Positions 40,444-50,475 are shown, numbered from the stretch's first letter. The stretch: 60,881 nt of DNA from Eubacterium nodatum ATCC 33099 (GCA_000510425.1 AZKM01000012.1:1-60881), one strand, 5' to 3'. The notes: generated by a model not told the origin, from the letters alone. Made by a program: numbers and translations.

Positions 40444-41442
40444 TTAGTTTTTGCCAAAACTCAATTCGGGTCCTCTGTATTCGTCCAGTCCCTTAAATTT
40501 ATAACCTTTTTTCTTGTAATATTTTAATAATTTACCCAGAGTTTCCGCAGTTTTCGGCTGCATATTGGAATCATGAAGCAAGACTACGGGGCTTTCTCCT
40601 GTAAGAATCGTAGTATTTATGGAACGAATTCCATGTTTAAAAAGCTCATCTACCTTATATTTAATCCCTGACCCATCGTTTATATTGGAGTTCCAGTCCA
40701 TTTCAGTATAGCCTTTTTTGTGCAGCTTTTTCATAATTTCCCGTTGTGCTTTCTCGGAAACAAAGTCATTGCTTCCACCTCCCGGAAACCTCCAATAGCC
40801 GGGATCATACCCTGCCTTTCGTACTATTTTTTCAGTTTTATTAAAATCATCCAAGTAAGATTTTGCTGTTTTATAAATTTTATTATAGTCCTGCGAATAA
40901 CTGTGAATTCCAATAGTATGCCCCTTTGACACTATGTCTTTCAGTATTTCGTAATTCTCCTCGGCATTTGCACCTATCACAAAGAAAGTTGCCTTCGCAT
41001 CGTATTTGCCCAGGGTTTTAAGTATATCTTCAGTAACGGTTGAACTCGGACCATCATCAAATGTCAAATACATGACCTTTTTCTCTACCGGTGCTTTAAC
41101 AGTTATATTAACTTTCAGTTTTTGTCCCTGTGGAGACTGTGCCGTTACAACACAACTACCGCCTCGTTTAGAAGCAATATTTCCATCCTTGTCCACTGTC
41201 GCAACGGCCTCATTGCCGGAGGAATATTTTATCTTTGGCAAAGTCTTGTTTTTCTCTACAACTTTAACATTCATTGATTTCGTTTCACCGACAGTCAGTT
41301 TAATGTTTTTCTCTTCAATTTTAACCTTAGGCTCGTCCATCATAGTTAAAACCAATAGAATTGCAGCAAAAATAACAATTAGCATCCCCAGTATAACAAA
41401 CCATTTTGCTTTGCCGTAAAATGACTTCTTAATTATATTCAT
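40444..41442 (-). CDS. Membrane-anchored polysaccharide deacetylase with Ig-like domain
   Basis: The 332-residue protein has a membrane anchor (about 13-35), a BIG2-type Ig-like domain (about 40-115, pattern KIKYSSGNEAVATVDKDG), and a NodB deacetylase domain. It has the catalytic Asp pair TFDDGP (D129, D130), R-FPGG (218-222) and LLHDSN (H290). The usual second motif HSxxH reads HSYSQ (180-184), so the second metal-binding His is replaced by Gln184. If active it would remove acetyl groups from peptidoglycan or a surface glycan; the substitution makes activity uncertain. SD AAGGAG. Confidence 0.82.
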   Translation of the reverse strand: MNIIKKSFYGKAKWFVILGMLIVIFAAILLVLTMMDEPKVKIEEKNIKLTVGETKSMNVKVVEKNKTLPKIKYSSGNEAVATVDKDGNIASKRGGSCVVTAQSPQGQKLKVNITVKAPVEKKVMYLTFDDGPSSTVTEDILKTLGKYDAKATFFVIGANAEENYEILKDIVSKGHTIGIHSYSQDYNKIYKTAKSYLDDFNKTEKIVRKAGYDPGYWRFPGGGSNDFVSEKAQREIMKKLHKKGYTEMDWNSNINDGSGIKYKVDELFKHGIRSINTTILTGESPVVLLHDSNMQPKTAETLGKLLKYYKKKGYKFKGLDEYRGPELSFGKN

Positions 41443-41462
41443 CTATACTCCTTCTCCTGTTA

Positions 41463-41804
41463 TCAGCCCGGTGGCCATGTAAGTTTTCTTTTCCCTAAGA
41501 TATGAAAATGAAGATGTTTAACGGTCTGAAAAGCATCTTCGCCTGTATTCACAACCACCCTATATCCTTTCTCAAGTTCAAGGTCTTTTGCAATCTCATG
41601 GATTTTAAACATAATATGACCCATAAGTTCTCTGTCATCTTCAGACACTTCATCAAGAGAAGTAATATGTTTCTTTGGAATAACCAAAACATGAACCGGT
41701 GCCTGTGGCTCCAAATCATGAAAACATAATATTTTCTCATCTTCATAAACCGCATTTGAAGGAATCCGGTGTTCTGCTATTGCACAAAAAATACAATCTG
41801 CCAT
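41463..41804 (-). CDS. HIT-family (HINT-like) nucleotide hydrolase
   Basis: The 113-residue protein, CIFCAIAEHRIPS at the start, has the histidine triad HLHFHILG near the C-terminus. The CxxC and a distal His would bind zinc as in HINT proteins. They hydrolyse AMP-lysine or related phosphoramidates. SD AAGGAG. It directly follows mtaB (14 nt), so is probably co-transcribed. Confidence 0.93.
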   Translation of the reverse strand: MADCIFCAIAEHRIPSNAVYEDEKILCFHDLEPQAPVHVLVIPKKHITSLDEVSEDDRELMGHIMFKIHEIAKDLELEKGYRVVVNTGEDAFQTVKHLHFHILGKRKLTWPPG

Positions 41805-41818
41805 GTGTGTTCTCCTTT

Positions 41819-43120
41819 CTACACTCTTATTTCCGCTATCATTCCATCTTTGTAATTTCCAATAAGTTTAACATCATAAAATTCATTGAGTTTAATATCT
41901 TTTTGGAAATCCCTTATATACACTTTCGTGTAATTATCTGTATACCCTGTCAAAAACTCATTCTCCTGCTGCTCTATCAGTGTCTTCGCAGCCGTGCCTA
42001 TGCTTCTCGCATTAAACTTTTCTCTTGAGATTTCCGCCATATTCATCAGTGCATGAACTCTATCATTCTTTACCATGCCTGAAACTTGATCATTTCTGGA
42101 GGCCGCCACTGTTCCTGTTCTTTTGGAATACTTAAAGACGTGCACTTTGCTGAATTCAGCTTTTTGAACTATATCCAGGCTGTCCATAAAATCCTCATCC
42201 GTTTCACCGGGAAAGCCTACGATTATATCTGTGGTAATACCATAAAGGGGATCAAATGCTCTTAGGACTTTAACAATTTCCAAGTAGTCATTTCTGCTAT
42301 ATCGCCTATTCATTTCTTTTAAAACTTTATTTGAACCGCTTTGAATTGACAGGTGCAGATGGTGACAAAGTCTTTTGCATTCAAAAAGTTTTTTAACATA
42401 GTCTGCATCTATTACCGTAGGTTCAAGTGAGCTTAGCCTAATGCGAAAATCACCGGGAATTTTATCCAGCTCCTTAAGTAAATCAACAATTTTCAATCCG
42501 CCTTTTTCTTCACCGTAAAGTGCCGTATTGATCCCTGTCAAGACCACTTCTTTGTGCCCTCTCTCCACTAGAAGATTAACCTCTTTAATAATATCTGATC
42601 CTGCTCTGCTTCTCACCTTACCCCTTGCATAAGGTATTATACAAAATGAACAAAATCTATTACATCCCTCTTCAATCTTTACAAAAGCTCTGGACCTCGA
42701 TTCCATGGCTTCTATAACTCCGAGGTCCTCATACTCTGTAAGTTCACTATACTCCTTAACTATAAAGGCTCTGTCATGAGTATCAAAATATTCTTCTACT
42801 TTTTTCAGCAAATTGTTTTTTTCATCTGTTCCGACTACTATTTCCACCCCATCAATTTCAGCAACCTCATCAGGTCTCATCTGAGCGTAACAGCCGGTAA
42901 CTCCTATTACTCCGTTGGGATTTACTTTTTTAGATTTTCTGATAAACTGCCTTGACTTCCTGTCTGCAAGATTGGTAACTGTGCAGGTGTTGATTATATA
43001 AACATCAGCAAAATCATCCTCTCCTACGATTTCATGTCCTGCCCGTATGAATTGCTGACGAATTGCCTCTGTTTCATATTGATTAACTTTACAGCCAAGT
43101 GTGTGAAATGCCACCTTCAT
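41819..43120 (-). CDS. mtaB: tRNA t6A37 methylthiotransferase MtaB
   Basis: The protein has 434 residues from ATG 43120, which overlaps the prmA stop (ATGA). The N-terminal UPF0004 domain has AFHTLGCKVNQYE and TCTVTNLADRKSR, supplying three Cys for the auxiliary 4Fe-4S cluster. The radical SAM core has the CxxxCxxC motif CNRFCSFC, and a C-terminal TRAM domain follows. The SLGCKVN-type start and lack of a longer N-terminus indicate MtaB rather than MiaB or RimO. It adds the methylthio group to N6-threonylcarbamoyladenosine 37. Confidence 0.93.
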   Translation of the reverse strand: MKVAFHTLGCKVNQYETEAIRQQFIRAGHEIVGEDDFADVYIINTCTVTNLADRKSRQFIRKSKKVNPNGVIGVTGCYAQMRPDEVAEIDGVEIVVGTDEKNNLLKKVEEYFDTHDRAFIVKEYSELTEYEDLGVIEAMESRSRAFVKIEEGCNRFCSFCIIPYARGKVRSRAGSDIIKEVNLLVERGHKEVVLTGINTALYGEEKGGLKIVDLLKELDKIPGDFRIRLSSLEPTVIDADYVKKLFECKRLCHHLHLSIQSGSNKVLKEMNRRYSRNDYLEIVKVLRAFDPLYGITTDIIVGFPGETDEDFMDSLDIVQKAEFSKVHVFKYSKRTGTVAASRNDQVSGMVKNDRVHALMNMAEISREKFNARSIGTAAKTLIEQQENEFLTGYTDNYTKVYIRDFQKDIKLNEFYDVKLIGNYKDGMIAEIRV

Positions 43121-44085
43121 TCCTCGCCGCCTTTTCTTGCTGCAATAGCACACCATTCACCTTTTTCACATATCTCCACAATTTCAAAATTACAGCTTTC
43201 CAGTGCATCAAGCACCATTGCCTTCTTTTCAAGGAGTATGCCTGAGGTTATAAAAAATCCGTTTTCTTTCAGATGTACCGGAATATTCGGTGTAATCATA
43301 ACGATAAGCTCTGCCACAAGATTTGCCATAACCAAATCTGTGGATATATTAATACCTTTAGTGACATCTCCATACTGAACTGCTGCAATATCAGACACAT
43401 CATTAAGTATAATATTTTCGTCTGCAACCTCCACTGCGGTCTCGTCAATATCAATGCCGAGAACTTTTTTTGCACCGAGCTTGGCTGCCGCTATACTCAA
43501 AATTCCGGATCCACAGCCTGCATCCAGAACGAAATCCTCCTTTTCCATGTATTTGTCCAAAAGCTCAATACACATAGAAGTAGTCTCGTGAGTTCCCGTG
43601 CCGAATGCCATACCGGGATCGATTTCAATTACGATATCATCCGGTTTGACTTCTAAATTTTTTTCCCAAGTGGGCTTAACTATTATGTGCCTTGAAACTC
43701 TAAAGGTTTTGAAATAATCTTTCCATTTATCTTTCCACTCTGAATCGTCTCTTATATTGATAATCGGTCTCAACTGTCCGAAATCCACGCCCTCACCGTA
43801 AATTCCATCTCTTACCTCAATGGATAGTTCGTGTAATGCCCTCATGGTCTTTTCAACATCCGAATACTCCTCTGAATACAAAGTTATTTTCGGGTCTTCA
43901 GACATTTTCTTTGTAACAACCGAATCTACATAATCCCACGCATAGGATTCTTTCCTGTTCATCAACAGCTCTATGTCATGTGGATCTGTGACCGCTGTAT
44001 TTTCAATACCTGCAGCCATAAGTTTTCCTATAACTATCTCTATTCCCTCAGCAGTGGTTTCAATATCAATTTGATAGTATTTCAA
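43117..44085 (-). CDS. prmA: Ribosomal protein L11 methyltransferase
   Basis: The 322-residue protein starts with TTG at 44085 (AGAGG upstream). The N-terminal substrate-recognition domain (about 1-100) precedes the Rossmann methyltransferase: MAFGTGTHETTSMC, the SAM motif VLDAGCGSGILSIAA, and the post-II NLVAELIVMI. It trimethylates L11. In many Firmicutes it precedes an RNA-modification gene, as here with mtaB. Confidence 0.94.
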   Translation of the reverse strand: MKYYQIDIETTAEGIEIVIGKLMAAGIENTAVTDPHDIELLMNRKESYAWDYVDSVVTKKMSEDPKITLYSEEYSDVEKTMRALHELSIEVRDGIYGEGVDFGQLRPIINIRDDSEWKDKWKDYFKTFRVSRHIIVKPTWEKNLEVKPDDIVIEIDPGMAFGTGTHETTSMCIELLDKYMEKEDFVLDAGCGSGILSIAAAKLGAKKVLGIDIDETAVEVADENIILNDVSDIAAVQYGDVTKGINISTDLVMANLVAELIVMITPNIPVHLKENGFFITSGILLEKKAMVLDALESCNFEIVEICEKGEWCAIAARKGGEE

Positions 44086-44190
44086 GGGGATACCTCTCTA
44101 TTTGTCAATACCATAACCGTTAAATTTTCAACAGTCTAATAAGTGATAACTCCCAATAATAAAATTTCATATTTTTCATTATATCATCTA

Positions 44191-45624
44191 TCATCTATAA
44201 ATGTCATTAAATTCTTCTAAATCAACTGTTCCTCCGTTATTTCTTTTGGATAAAGCATCCAGTATATCATTAAAGCGCTTTCCATTTATGGGATAATAAT
44301 AAACTATAGCTGCCACAATAATCATACAAATACCCGGAATTACGGAAAAACTATTGTCTATCCACCATAGCGTGACTTCACTTTGCTTTGTAAGTCTCTG
44401 ATCAAAACCTGCAAATTCCAATATTATTCCCAAAATCTGTGAACCTATTGCAATTGAAAGGGATTCGGAAAGTGCCTGCAGGGAAATCACCTGACCTGAA
44501 TGTTTCTCTCCGGAAAAAAGTTCCTCCGCCTCGCAAACATCATATATCATAGACGGCATAAGCTGCCAGTAGGAAGTATTTCCTACACAATAAAGACAAG
44601 AAATGATACAGCTTCCCATGAAACTTTCTATTGAAATAAACTTTGCCGAAATAAGACAGATACCGGAAAAGAAAACTCCACACATAAATACATTTTTCTT
44701 GTCAACCTTTTTACAAATACCTGCAATAAAGGGACTGAAACATATTCCTACAACTGTCAAAAGAATCATTATAAATGTTATTTCATTGCCGTTTAACTTT
44801 TGATTATACGTAAAAAAGTAAACCCTGTCCGATAAAAAGAATGTATTTGCAATCAAGTACAGAAGGCTTGCACCTATAATGTACTTTATCGGTTTCAGTT
44901 TCAATATATCCCTGTATTCTAAGAACATTCTTTTAATCTCTGTAATAAAATTTGTTCTGCGGTCAATTTCAGACTTCGGTTTTGAAACAGCCTCATCATC
45001 TGTGTCCTGTATTGTAATACCGCAAATCAAAAGTGCCGATGCACAAATAATTCCAAGTGTAAATCCCATTAACATCCAAGCGCTTTCTCTGCTTCTTCCC
45101 ATGTTCATCAAAAAGTCAACAAACGCTGTAGGGAGAACAAGTCCCATCGCCATACCAATCTGATTGAATACATACGCAAAAGTTCTAAGAACAGTTCTTT
45201 CGTTGTAATCCTGCGTTAAATCCGATCCCCATGCCAAGTACGGCACAAAATATGTAGCAAAAGACTGCCAGTAAAGAAGCGTCATAACCAAATAATAGGC
45301 TAACTTCATGCCGTAACTTGCATTTATGACGGTAAATAAAAGCCCTGTTACAAGGGCAACCGGAAAGGCTGCTGCAATTAAAAAAGGTTTTCGCTTTCCG
45401 TAACCGGTTTCTATACTATCAGATATAAAGCCTACTATCGGTCCGCATATCGCTTCCCAAACAGAACCCAGTGCAACAATCGTGCCTGCTGCCGCCGGTG
45501 TAATTCCTGCCACAGAAGTCAAGAAAAACAACAAAAATGTTCCTGCAAGGGTGTACATAGCTTCATCTGCAACGCCTCCCATGCCGTATGAAATTTTGGT
45601 TCTTAATCTCAGTTTCATTTTCAT
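44191..45624 (-). CDS. GPH-family sugar:cation symporter (MFS)
   Basis: The 477-residue protein has 12 predicted membrane segments. The family (MelB-like glycoside-pentoside-hexuronide) signature is GKRKPFLIAAAFPVALVTGL after TM2, and YLAWGSDLTQDYNERT after TM4. The N-terminal Lys/Arg start and KISYGMGGVADE are typical. No glycosidase is adjacent, so the substrate is unknown. The terminator of carD lies upstream, so it is a separate unit. Confidence 0.82.
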   Translation of the reverse strand: MKMKLRLRTKISYGMGGVADEAMYTLAGTFLLFFLTSVAGITPAAAGTIVALGSVWEAICGPIVGFISDSIETGYGKRKPFLIAAAFPVALVTGLLFTVINASYGMKLAYYLVMTLLYWQSFATYFVPYLAWGSDLTQDYNERTVLRTFAYVFNQIGMAMGLVLPTAFVDFLMNMGRSRESAWMLMGFTLGIICASALLICGITIQDTDDEAVSKPKSEIDRRTNFITEIKRMFLEYRDILKLKPIKYIIGASLLYLIANTFFLSDRVYFFTYNQKLNGNEITFIMILLTVVGICFSPFIAGICKKVDKKNVFMCGVFFSGICLISAKFISIESFMGSCIISCLYCVGNTSYWQLMPSMIYDVCEAEELFSGEKHSGQVISLQALSESLSIAIGSQILGIILEFAGFDQRLTKQSEVTLWWIDNSFSVIPGICMIIVAAIVYYYPINGKRFNDILDALSKRNNGGTVDLEEFNDIYR

Positions 45625-45713
45625 TACCTGTTAAAGCTATTTATACTCTGTAATATAAGAAGGTACTACTCAATAATCCACATCAACTTATGGAAGCAAT
45701 GCAAGTTCTTCTA

Positions 45714-45739
45714 TAAAAAAGAGGCATTACCACGCCTCT
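45714..45739 (-). terminator. Terminator of carD
   Basis: AGAGGC (45720-45725) pairs with GCCTCT (45734-45739), followed on the - strand by TTTTTTAT. It lies just past the carD stop. Confidence 0.65.
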
Positions 45740-45747
45740 ATAGAAAA

Positions 45748-46269
45748 CTAATCTACTTCTTGAATTATATCTTCATCTACTCTCCTATTGATATAACCTG
45801 CAACATCATCTATTGAGATTTCAAGAGCAGCAGCCATCTCTCCAAACAGCAAATCTCTCGCCCTCTTCATAAACTTCTTATCTATCTGTCCAAGATTTCT
45901 ATTTTGCTTGTTTGCAGCCTCCTCCTTAACATGTATAGACTTTGCAAGTTTAATAAGATCTCTACAGTCATGAGTATCGATAATACCCTGATAATACTTG
46001 GATAACTGTTGAATACTACTACATTTAACCGCCTCTGCTTCAACGGAAGGGATCTCATCTATGAGTGAATTTGCCGCATCCTTTGATATTATAGGCCTCG
46101 TATACACCTTCTGATTATCAACAGGTGCATATATAGTGCCACTTTGATACAGTGGTTGCAACACATAGTACAGTTGAACATTATCGGGACTAAACTCTTC
46201 TCTGGAAATCGCCTCAATCCTGCAGACTCCCGTCGTTCCGTACATAATCAGGTCGTCTACTTTATACAT
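45748..46269 (-). CDS. CarD-family transcription regulator
   Basis: The protein has 173 residues from ATG 46269 (SD AGGAG); the frame extends 10 codons upstream without an SD. The N-terminal CarD/TRCF RNAP-interacting domain (YKVDDLIMYGTTGVCRIEAI) contacts the RNA polymerase beta subunit. The C-terminal half is helical and basic, ending in a DVAGYINRRVDEDI segment. CarD proteins stabilise open complexes, often at rRNA promoters. It stands alone after the transketolase genes (115-nt gap). Confidence 0.88.
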   Translation of the reverse strand: MYKVDDLIMYGTTGVCRIEAISREEFSPDNVQLYYVLQPLYQSGTIYAPVDNQKVYTRPIISKDAANSLIDEIPSVEAEAVKCSSIQQLSKYYQGIIDTHDCRDLIKLAKSIHVKEEAANKQNRNLGQIDKKFMKRARDLLFGEMAAALEISIDDVAGYINRRVDEDIIQEVD

Positions 46270-46384
46270 TAAGTTACTCCTCTCCAAGCACCTTGTCATA
46301 ACATTCCAAACACATTATACACTATATTCAGAAAAAATGTAAGGGGTGATTCAGAAATACTTTATTACTTTAAATCGCGGTAAT

Positions 46385-47314
46385 TTAGTACAGTTCTTTG
46401 ATAGCCTTTACTATATCCTTTCCGGTCATTCCGTATTTTTCACGAAGCTCATCCGGTTTACCGGATTCGCCAAAGGTATCATGCTGACCTACCATTTTCA
46501 TCTTAACAGGGCACTCTCTTGCCACTACCTCTGCAACGGCACTGCCAAGCCCTCCTATGACAGAGTGTTCTTCCGCTGTGACGATTTTCCCCGTTTCTTT
46601 TGCAGCCTTGATTATTATTTCTTCGTCCAAAGGTTTTATCGTATGCATATCAATTACTCTTACATCAATTCCCTGTTGAGCCATTTCAGAGGCTGCCTCC
46701 ATTGCAGACGGCACCATTATGCCATTTGCAATAACGGTAATATCTCTCCCCGGACGCAGTTCATGCCCCTTGCCAAGCTCTAATTTCGCTGTTTCATCAT
46801 AGAATACAGGTACTGCGGCCCTTCCCAGCCTTACATAAGCAGGACCTGTCATACCTACAACTTGTTTCAAAAGAATTTTTGCACTTTCACCATCACATGG
46901 TGACACCACCGTCATTTCCGGAACAGTCCTCATCAATGCCAAATCTTCAAAAGTCTGATGGCTTGCACCATCTTCCCCGACCGTAATCCCTGCATGTGTT
47001 GCGCAGACCTTGACATTCGCCCCTGTATATCCGACAGAATTTCTTATAATTTCAAAGGCTCTTCCACTTGCAAACATGGCAAATGTGGATGCACAAACGG
47101 TCTTTCCCGACATTGCAAGTCCAGTTGCAATTCCTATTAAATTCTGCTCTGCTATTCCCACATTGAAAAATCTATCCGGATATGCTGTTGCAAACCCCTT
47201 GGTCTTGGTTGACCCCGAAAGGTCTGCATCAAGAACTACCAAATTCTCATTAACTGCACCCTCTTCTATTAAAAATTCGCCATAGGCTTCTCTTGTAGCC
47301 ACCTTATCTGCCAT
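46385..47314 (-). CDS. Transketolase, C-terminal subunit
   Basis: About 309 residues carry the Pyr and C-terminal domains of transketolase: KVATREAYGEFLIEEG, FNVGIAEQNLIGIATGLA, CATHAGITVGEDGASHQ, and the final EEHSVIGGLGSAVAEVV. It pairs with the N-terminal subunit encoded just upstream, whose stop overlaps its start region. I set the start at ATG 47314 for SD spacing (GGAGGTGA); ATG 47320 is possible. It links pentoses with glycolysis. Confidence 0.93.
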   Translation of the reverse strand: MADKVATREAYGEFLIEEGAVNENLVVLDADLSGSTKTKGFATAYPDRFFNVGIAEQNLIGIATGLAMSGKTVCASTFAMFASGRAFEIIRNSVGYTGANVKVCATHAGITVGEDGASHQTFEDLALMRTVPEMTVVSPCDGESAKILLKQVVGMTGPAYVRLGRAAVPVFYDETAKLELGKGHELRPGRDITVIANGIMVPSAMEAASEMAQQGIDVRVIDMHTIKPLDEEIIIKAAKETGKIVTAEEHSVIGGLGSAVAEVVARECPVKMKMVGQHDTFGESGKPDELREKYGMTGKDIVKAIKELY

Positions 47315-48162
47315 TACCATTCACCTCCGAGTTCCTTTATCGCTTCCTCCGCCTGCTCCCGATTCGGTGCTTTCCCGTGCCAGCCTGCCTGATTCTCCAT
47401 AAAGGAAACGCCTTTTCCTTTTACAGTCTTTGCTATAATGGCTGTGGGTCTTTCTTTAATACTCTTTGCTTCATCAAAAGCATCAAAAATCTCCGCAAAA
47501 TCATGACCATCAATCTCAATAGTATGGAAGCCAAAGGCTTTAAATTTATCTGCAATCGGTGCAACGCTCATTACATCTTCATTTTTTCCGTCAATTTGAA
47601 GTCCGTTCCAGTCCACTATTGCACAAAAATTATCGAGCTTATTATGAGATGCAGCCATAGATGCCTCCCAAACCAAGCCTTCCTGAAGTTCACCATCTCC
47701 CAGCAGAGTATAAACTCTTGCTTCACTCTTATCCAGTTTATTTGCTATAGCCATTCCTACAGCAACAGAAATCCCCTGTCCCAGTGAACCTGTTGACATC
47801 TCTATGCCGGGCACCTTATGACAATTTCCGTGGCCTTGAAATGGACTGCCTAATTTTCTCAGGCTCATCATGTCTTCTGCCGGATAATATCCCCTCTCGG
47901 CAAGTGCGGCATACTGTCCGGGAACAGCATGTCCTTTGGAGAGTACAAATTTATCTCTTCCCTCCATCTTAGGATCTTCCGGATCTACATTCATCTCGCC
48001 GAAATACAATGCTGTAATCAAATCTGCTGCGGAAAGAGAACCACCGGGGTGACCTGAACCTGCATTATAAACAGCTTTAATGATATCGCTTCTCACATTT
48101 TTTGCTATCTTCTCATAGAAATCAATTTTTTCCCTTATCATTTCATTCTCCCATTTATCCAT
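47314..48162 (-). CDS. Transketolase, N-terminal subunit
   Basis: The 282-residue TPP-binding half has NAGSGHPGGSLSAADL, KGHAVPGQYAALAERGY and the TPP motif LLGDGELQEG ... VDWNGLQIDG. Together with the next gene it makes one active transketolase; the split form is common in clostridia and archaea. It starts 11 nt after nnrD, in the same unit. Confidence 0.93.
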   Translation of the reverse strand: MDKWENEMIREKIDFYEKIAKNVRSDIIKAVYNAGSGHPGGSLSAADLITALYFGEMNVDPEDPKMEGRDKFVLSKGHAVPGQYAALAERGYYPAEDMMSLRKLGSPFQGHGNCHKVPGIEMSTGSLGQGISVAVGMAIANKLDKSEARVYTLLGDGELQEGLVWEASMAASHNKLDNFCAIVDWNGLQIDGKNEDVMSVAPIADKFKAFGFHTIEIDGHDFAEIFDAFDEAKSIKERPTAIIAKTVKGKGVSFMENQAGWHGKAPNREQAEEAIKELGGEW

Positions 48163-48172
48163 ACAATAGCCT

Positions 48173-49048
48173 CTATTTAATTATTGATTTCATTGCGTAA
48201 GGAAGTTCTTCCATTATATCTCTTGCAATCATTCCGTGCTCCCCTTTATCCTCTGAAGCCAGATTGCCTGCCAAACCGTGGAGAAAAACCCCCAGCTTTG
48301 ACGCATCATCAAGTTTAATACCCTGACCTGCCAAAGATGCAATCACACCGGTCAATATGTCACCGGATCCTGCTGTTGCCATTCCCGGATTTCCTGTAGT
48401 ATTTGTCCATGTATCATCCCATTCCTGACCGGCACATACTAAAGTTCTATTCCCTTTCAGAACTACATTACATCCATATTTTTTCTGCAATTTAAGGGCT
48501 ATGAGCTTCCTGCTGTAATCCTCGATCATATCATCTTCAAAAAGCCTCTTTGCCTCTCCTATATGAGGGGTAATAACAACTTCTGCTTTATATTTTTTAA
48601 CCTTATCTGAGAATCTTCTGTCTGAAATTATATTCAATCCGTCAGCATCAATAATCAGCGGAACCTTTCCTTCCGATAATATTTGCTGAAGTAAATCGCT
48701 TGCCGTATCAGAGGTTCCCATTCCCGGACCGAATGCAACAGCATCGTAAGAATTTATATCCATACCGGCTTCAGAACTGTCATCACTCTGACCTGCATAA
48801 ATTTTTTCGCAGTCAAGGCAAATGGCTTCCGGAACCAGAGCCTGCAACACAGCAAAATTTTCTCTGCCGGTGCAAACATAAACCAGACCGGAGCCTGTTC
48901 TCAATGCCGATTTTGCAGTAAAAAAAGCTGCCCCCGGCATTTCTCCTGCACCTGCGATTACAAGAATCTTTCCATAATCACCCTTATGCGTGTTTAAACA
49001 GCGTTTCCCAATCTTTTCTTTTACAAATTCTTCTGTTATTTTATTCAT
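48173..49048 (-). CDS. nnrD: ADP-dependent NAD(P)H-hydrate dehydratase
   Basis: The 291-residue YjeF C-terminal-type (ribokinase-like) domain alone. It lacks the NnrE epimerase domain fused to it in many bacteria. Key motifs are VIAGAGEMPGAAFFTAKSALRTGSG, FGPGMG, LIIDADGLN and GSGDILTGVIASLAGQG (catalytic Asp). It repairs damaged, hydrated NAD(P)H. SD AGGAG. It lies 38 nt after mgtE. Confidence 0.92.
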   Translation of the reverse strand: MNKITEEFVKEKIGKRCLNTHKGDYGKILVIAGAGEMPGAAFFTAKSALRTGSGLVYVCTGRENFAVLQALVPEAICLDCEKIYAGQSDDSSEAGMDINSYDAVAFGPGMGTSDTASDLLQQILSEGKVPLIIDADGLNIISDRRFSDKVKKYKAEVVITPHIGEAKRLFEDDMIEDYSRKLIALKLQKKYGCNVVLKGNRTLVCAGQEWDDTWTNTTGNPGMATAGSGDILTGVIASLAGQGIKLDDASKLGVFLHGLAGNLASEDKGEHGMIARDIMEELPYAMKSIIK

Positions 49049-49086
49049 AATATCTCCTGTGTCTTACAGCATACTATAATAGATTT

Positions 49087-50475
49087 CTAAAGGTTTAAAA
49101 ATATAGATGCCATGGCAAAATATATACTGAGGGCCACTGCATCTGAAACTGACGAAATAGCAGGGTTTGCTATGAGAGCAGGATCTAAATTTATCTTTTT
49201 TACTAAAATCGGAATCATGCTTCCGATTATCTTAGCAAATATTACGATAAAAATCATGGACACACATACCGTTAAGGCAATCCCCGGGTTATGAATTCCA
49301 TCAATAAAATAAATTCTAAGGTAGTTCAAAATGCTTAATAAACCACCGATTATAATCCCCACCCTGAATTCTTTCCACAGAATTTTAAAGGCATCATCTG
49401 TGTCGACTTCATCTGTGGCAAGACCGCGTATAATAAGGGTGGCTGCCTGAGAGCCTGAGTTCCCTCCCGTTCCCATAAGCATAGGCATAAAAGCAACAAG
49501 TTCTATTACCTTCGATAAAGAAGACTCAAAGTTCTTAATAATTCCTCCGGTAAAAATATATGCAACCATAAGAATCACAAGCCAAGGCAGTCTGTTCATT
49601 GCATGGCGTATAACAGGAGTATCCAGATAATCTCTATCCGAATCATCAAAATCAATAACTCCGTTCATACGCTCAATATCTTCTGTCGCCTCATCTTCCA
49701 TGACATCTAAAATATCGTCAAAAGTAATGATTCCAACCAAACGGTGTTCCTTATCCACAACAGGAATGGCAAGGTAGCCGTATTTCTTAAAATCTTCCGA
49801 TACATCTTCCTGGTCATCGTCCACATGCTCATAGACATAATCCGTAATCATTACATCCTTGATCTTAGTTCCCTTATCTGAAACCACAAGTGTGGCAAGG
49901 GATACTATACCGATAAGTTTTCTCCCTGTATCCTTTACATAGCATGTGTAAATTGTCTCGGCATCCGGGCCTTCTTTCCTTATATAATCCAACGCCTCAC
50001 TGACAGTCCAGTCCTTCATAAGAGATATATATGAAGGAGTCATGAGACTGCCTGCGCTGTGCTCCGGATAATTTAAAAAAGTGTTTATCTGTTTGCGTTC
50101 ATTTTTAGGTGTTTTTTCTAAAATCTTATCTACAATATTTGCCGGCAGTTCTTCCAAAACATCAATTTTATCGTCAAAGTCCAGTTCCCTGACAATATAT
50201 GAAATTTCCTTATCAGTAATCTCGTTAATAATATCCAGTTGATCATTTGACGGCAAATATGAAAAAACCAATACAGATGTATCCTTAGGTAAAAGTCTGA
50301 ATAATATGACCGCCATCTGTATGTCATTGTCATCCAAAATTTCTTCAAACATTTCTGCAATATCAGCTTCATTAAATTTAAGGAGCTCATCTCTGGCACG
50401 GAAATATTTTTTCTCTAAAAGTAATTCCATTACTTTCTCAAGGGATTCTTCAAATTCGCGTTCTTTTTCGTCCAT
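49087..50475 (-). CDS. mgtE: Magnesium transporter MgtE
   Basis: The 462-residue Mg2+ channel starts at 50475 (GGAGGG). The N-terminal superhelical domain (about 1-130) has pattern LPKDTSVLVFSYLPSN; two CBS domains (about 135-260) and five membrane helices (about 285-460) follow, with the conserved GTGGNSGSQAATLIIRGLA and the pore motif PALIANPAISSVSDAVAL. Cytosolic Mg2+ binding between the N and CBS domains closes the pore. Its leader contains a two-hairpin repeat also found before the thioesterase gene; no M-box riboswitch is recognisable. Confidence 0.94.
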   Translation of the reverse strand: MDEKEREFEESLEKVMELLLEKKYFRARDELLKFNEADIAEMFEEILDDNDIQMAVILFRLLPKDTSVLVFSYLPSNDQLDIINEITDKEISYIVRELDFDDKIDVLEELPANIVDKILEKTPKNERKQINTFLNYPEHSAGSLMTPSYISLMKDWTVSEALDYIRKEGPDAETIYTCYVKDTGRKLIGIVSLATLVVSDKGTKIKDVMITDYVYEHVDDDQEDVSEDFKKYGYLAIPVVDKEHRLVGIITFDDILDVMEDEATEDIERMNGVIDFDDSDRDYLDTPVIRHAMNRLPWLVILMVAYIFTGGIIKNFESSLSKVIELVAFMPMLMGTGGNSGSQAATLIIRGLATDEVDTDDAFKILWKEFRVGIIIGGLLSILNYLRIYFIDGIHNPGIALTVCVSMIFIVIFAKIIGSMIPILVKKINLDPALIANPAISSVSDAVALSIYFAMASIFLNL

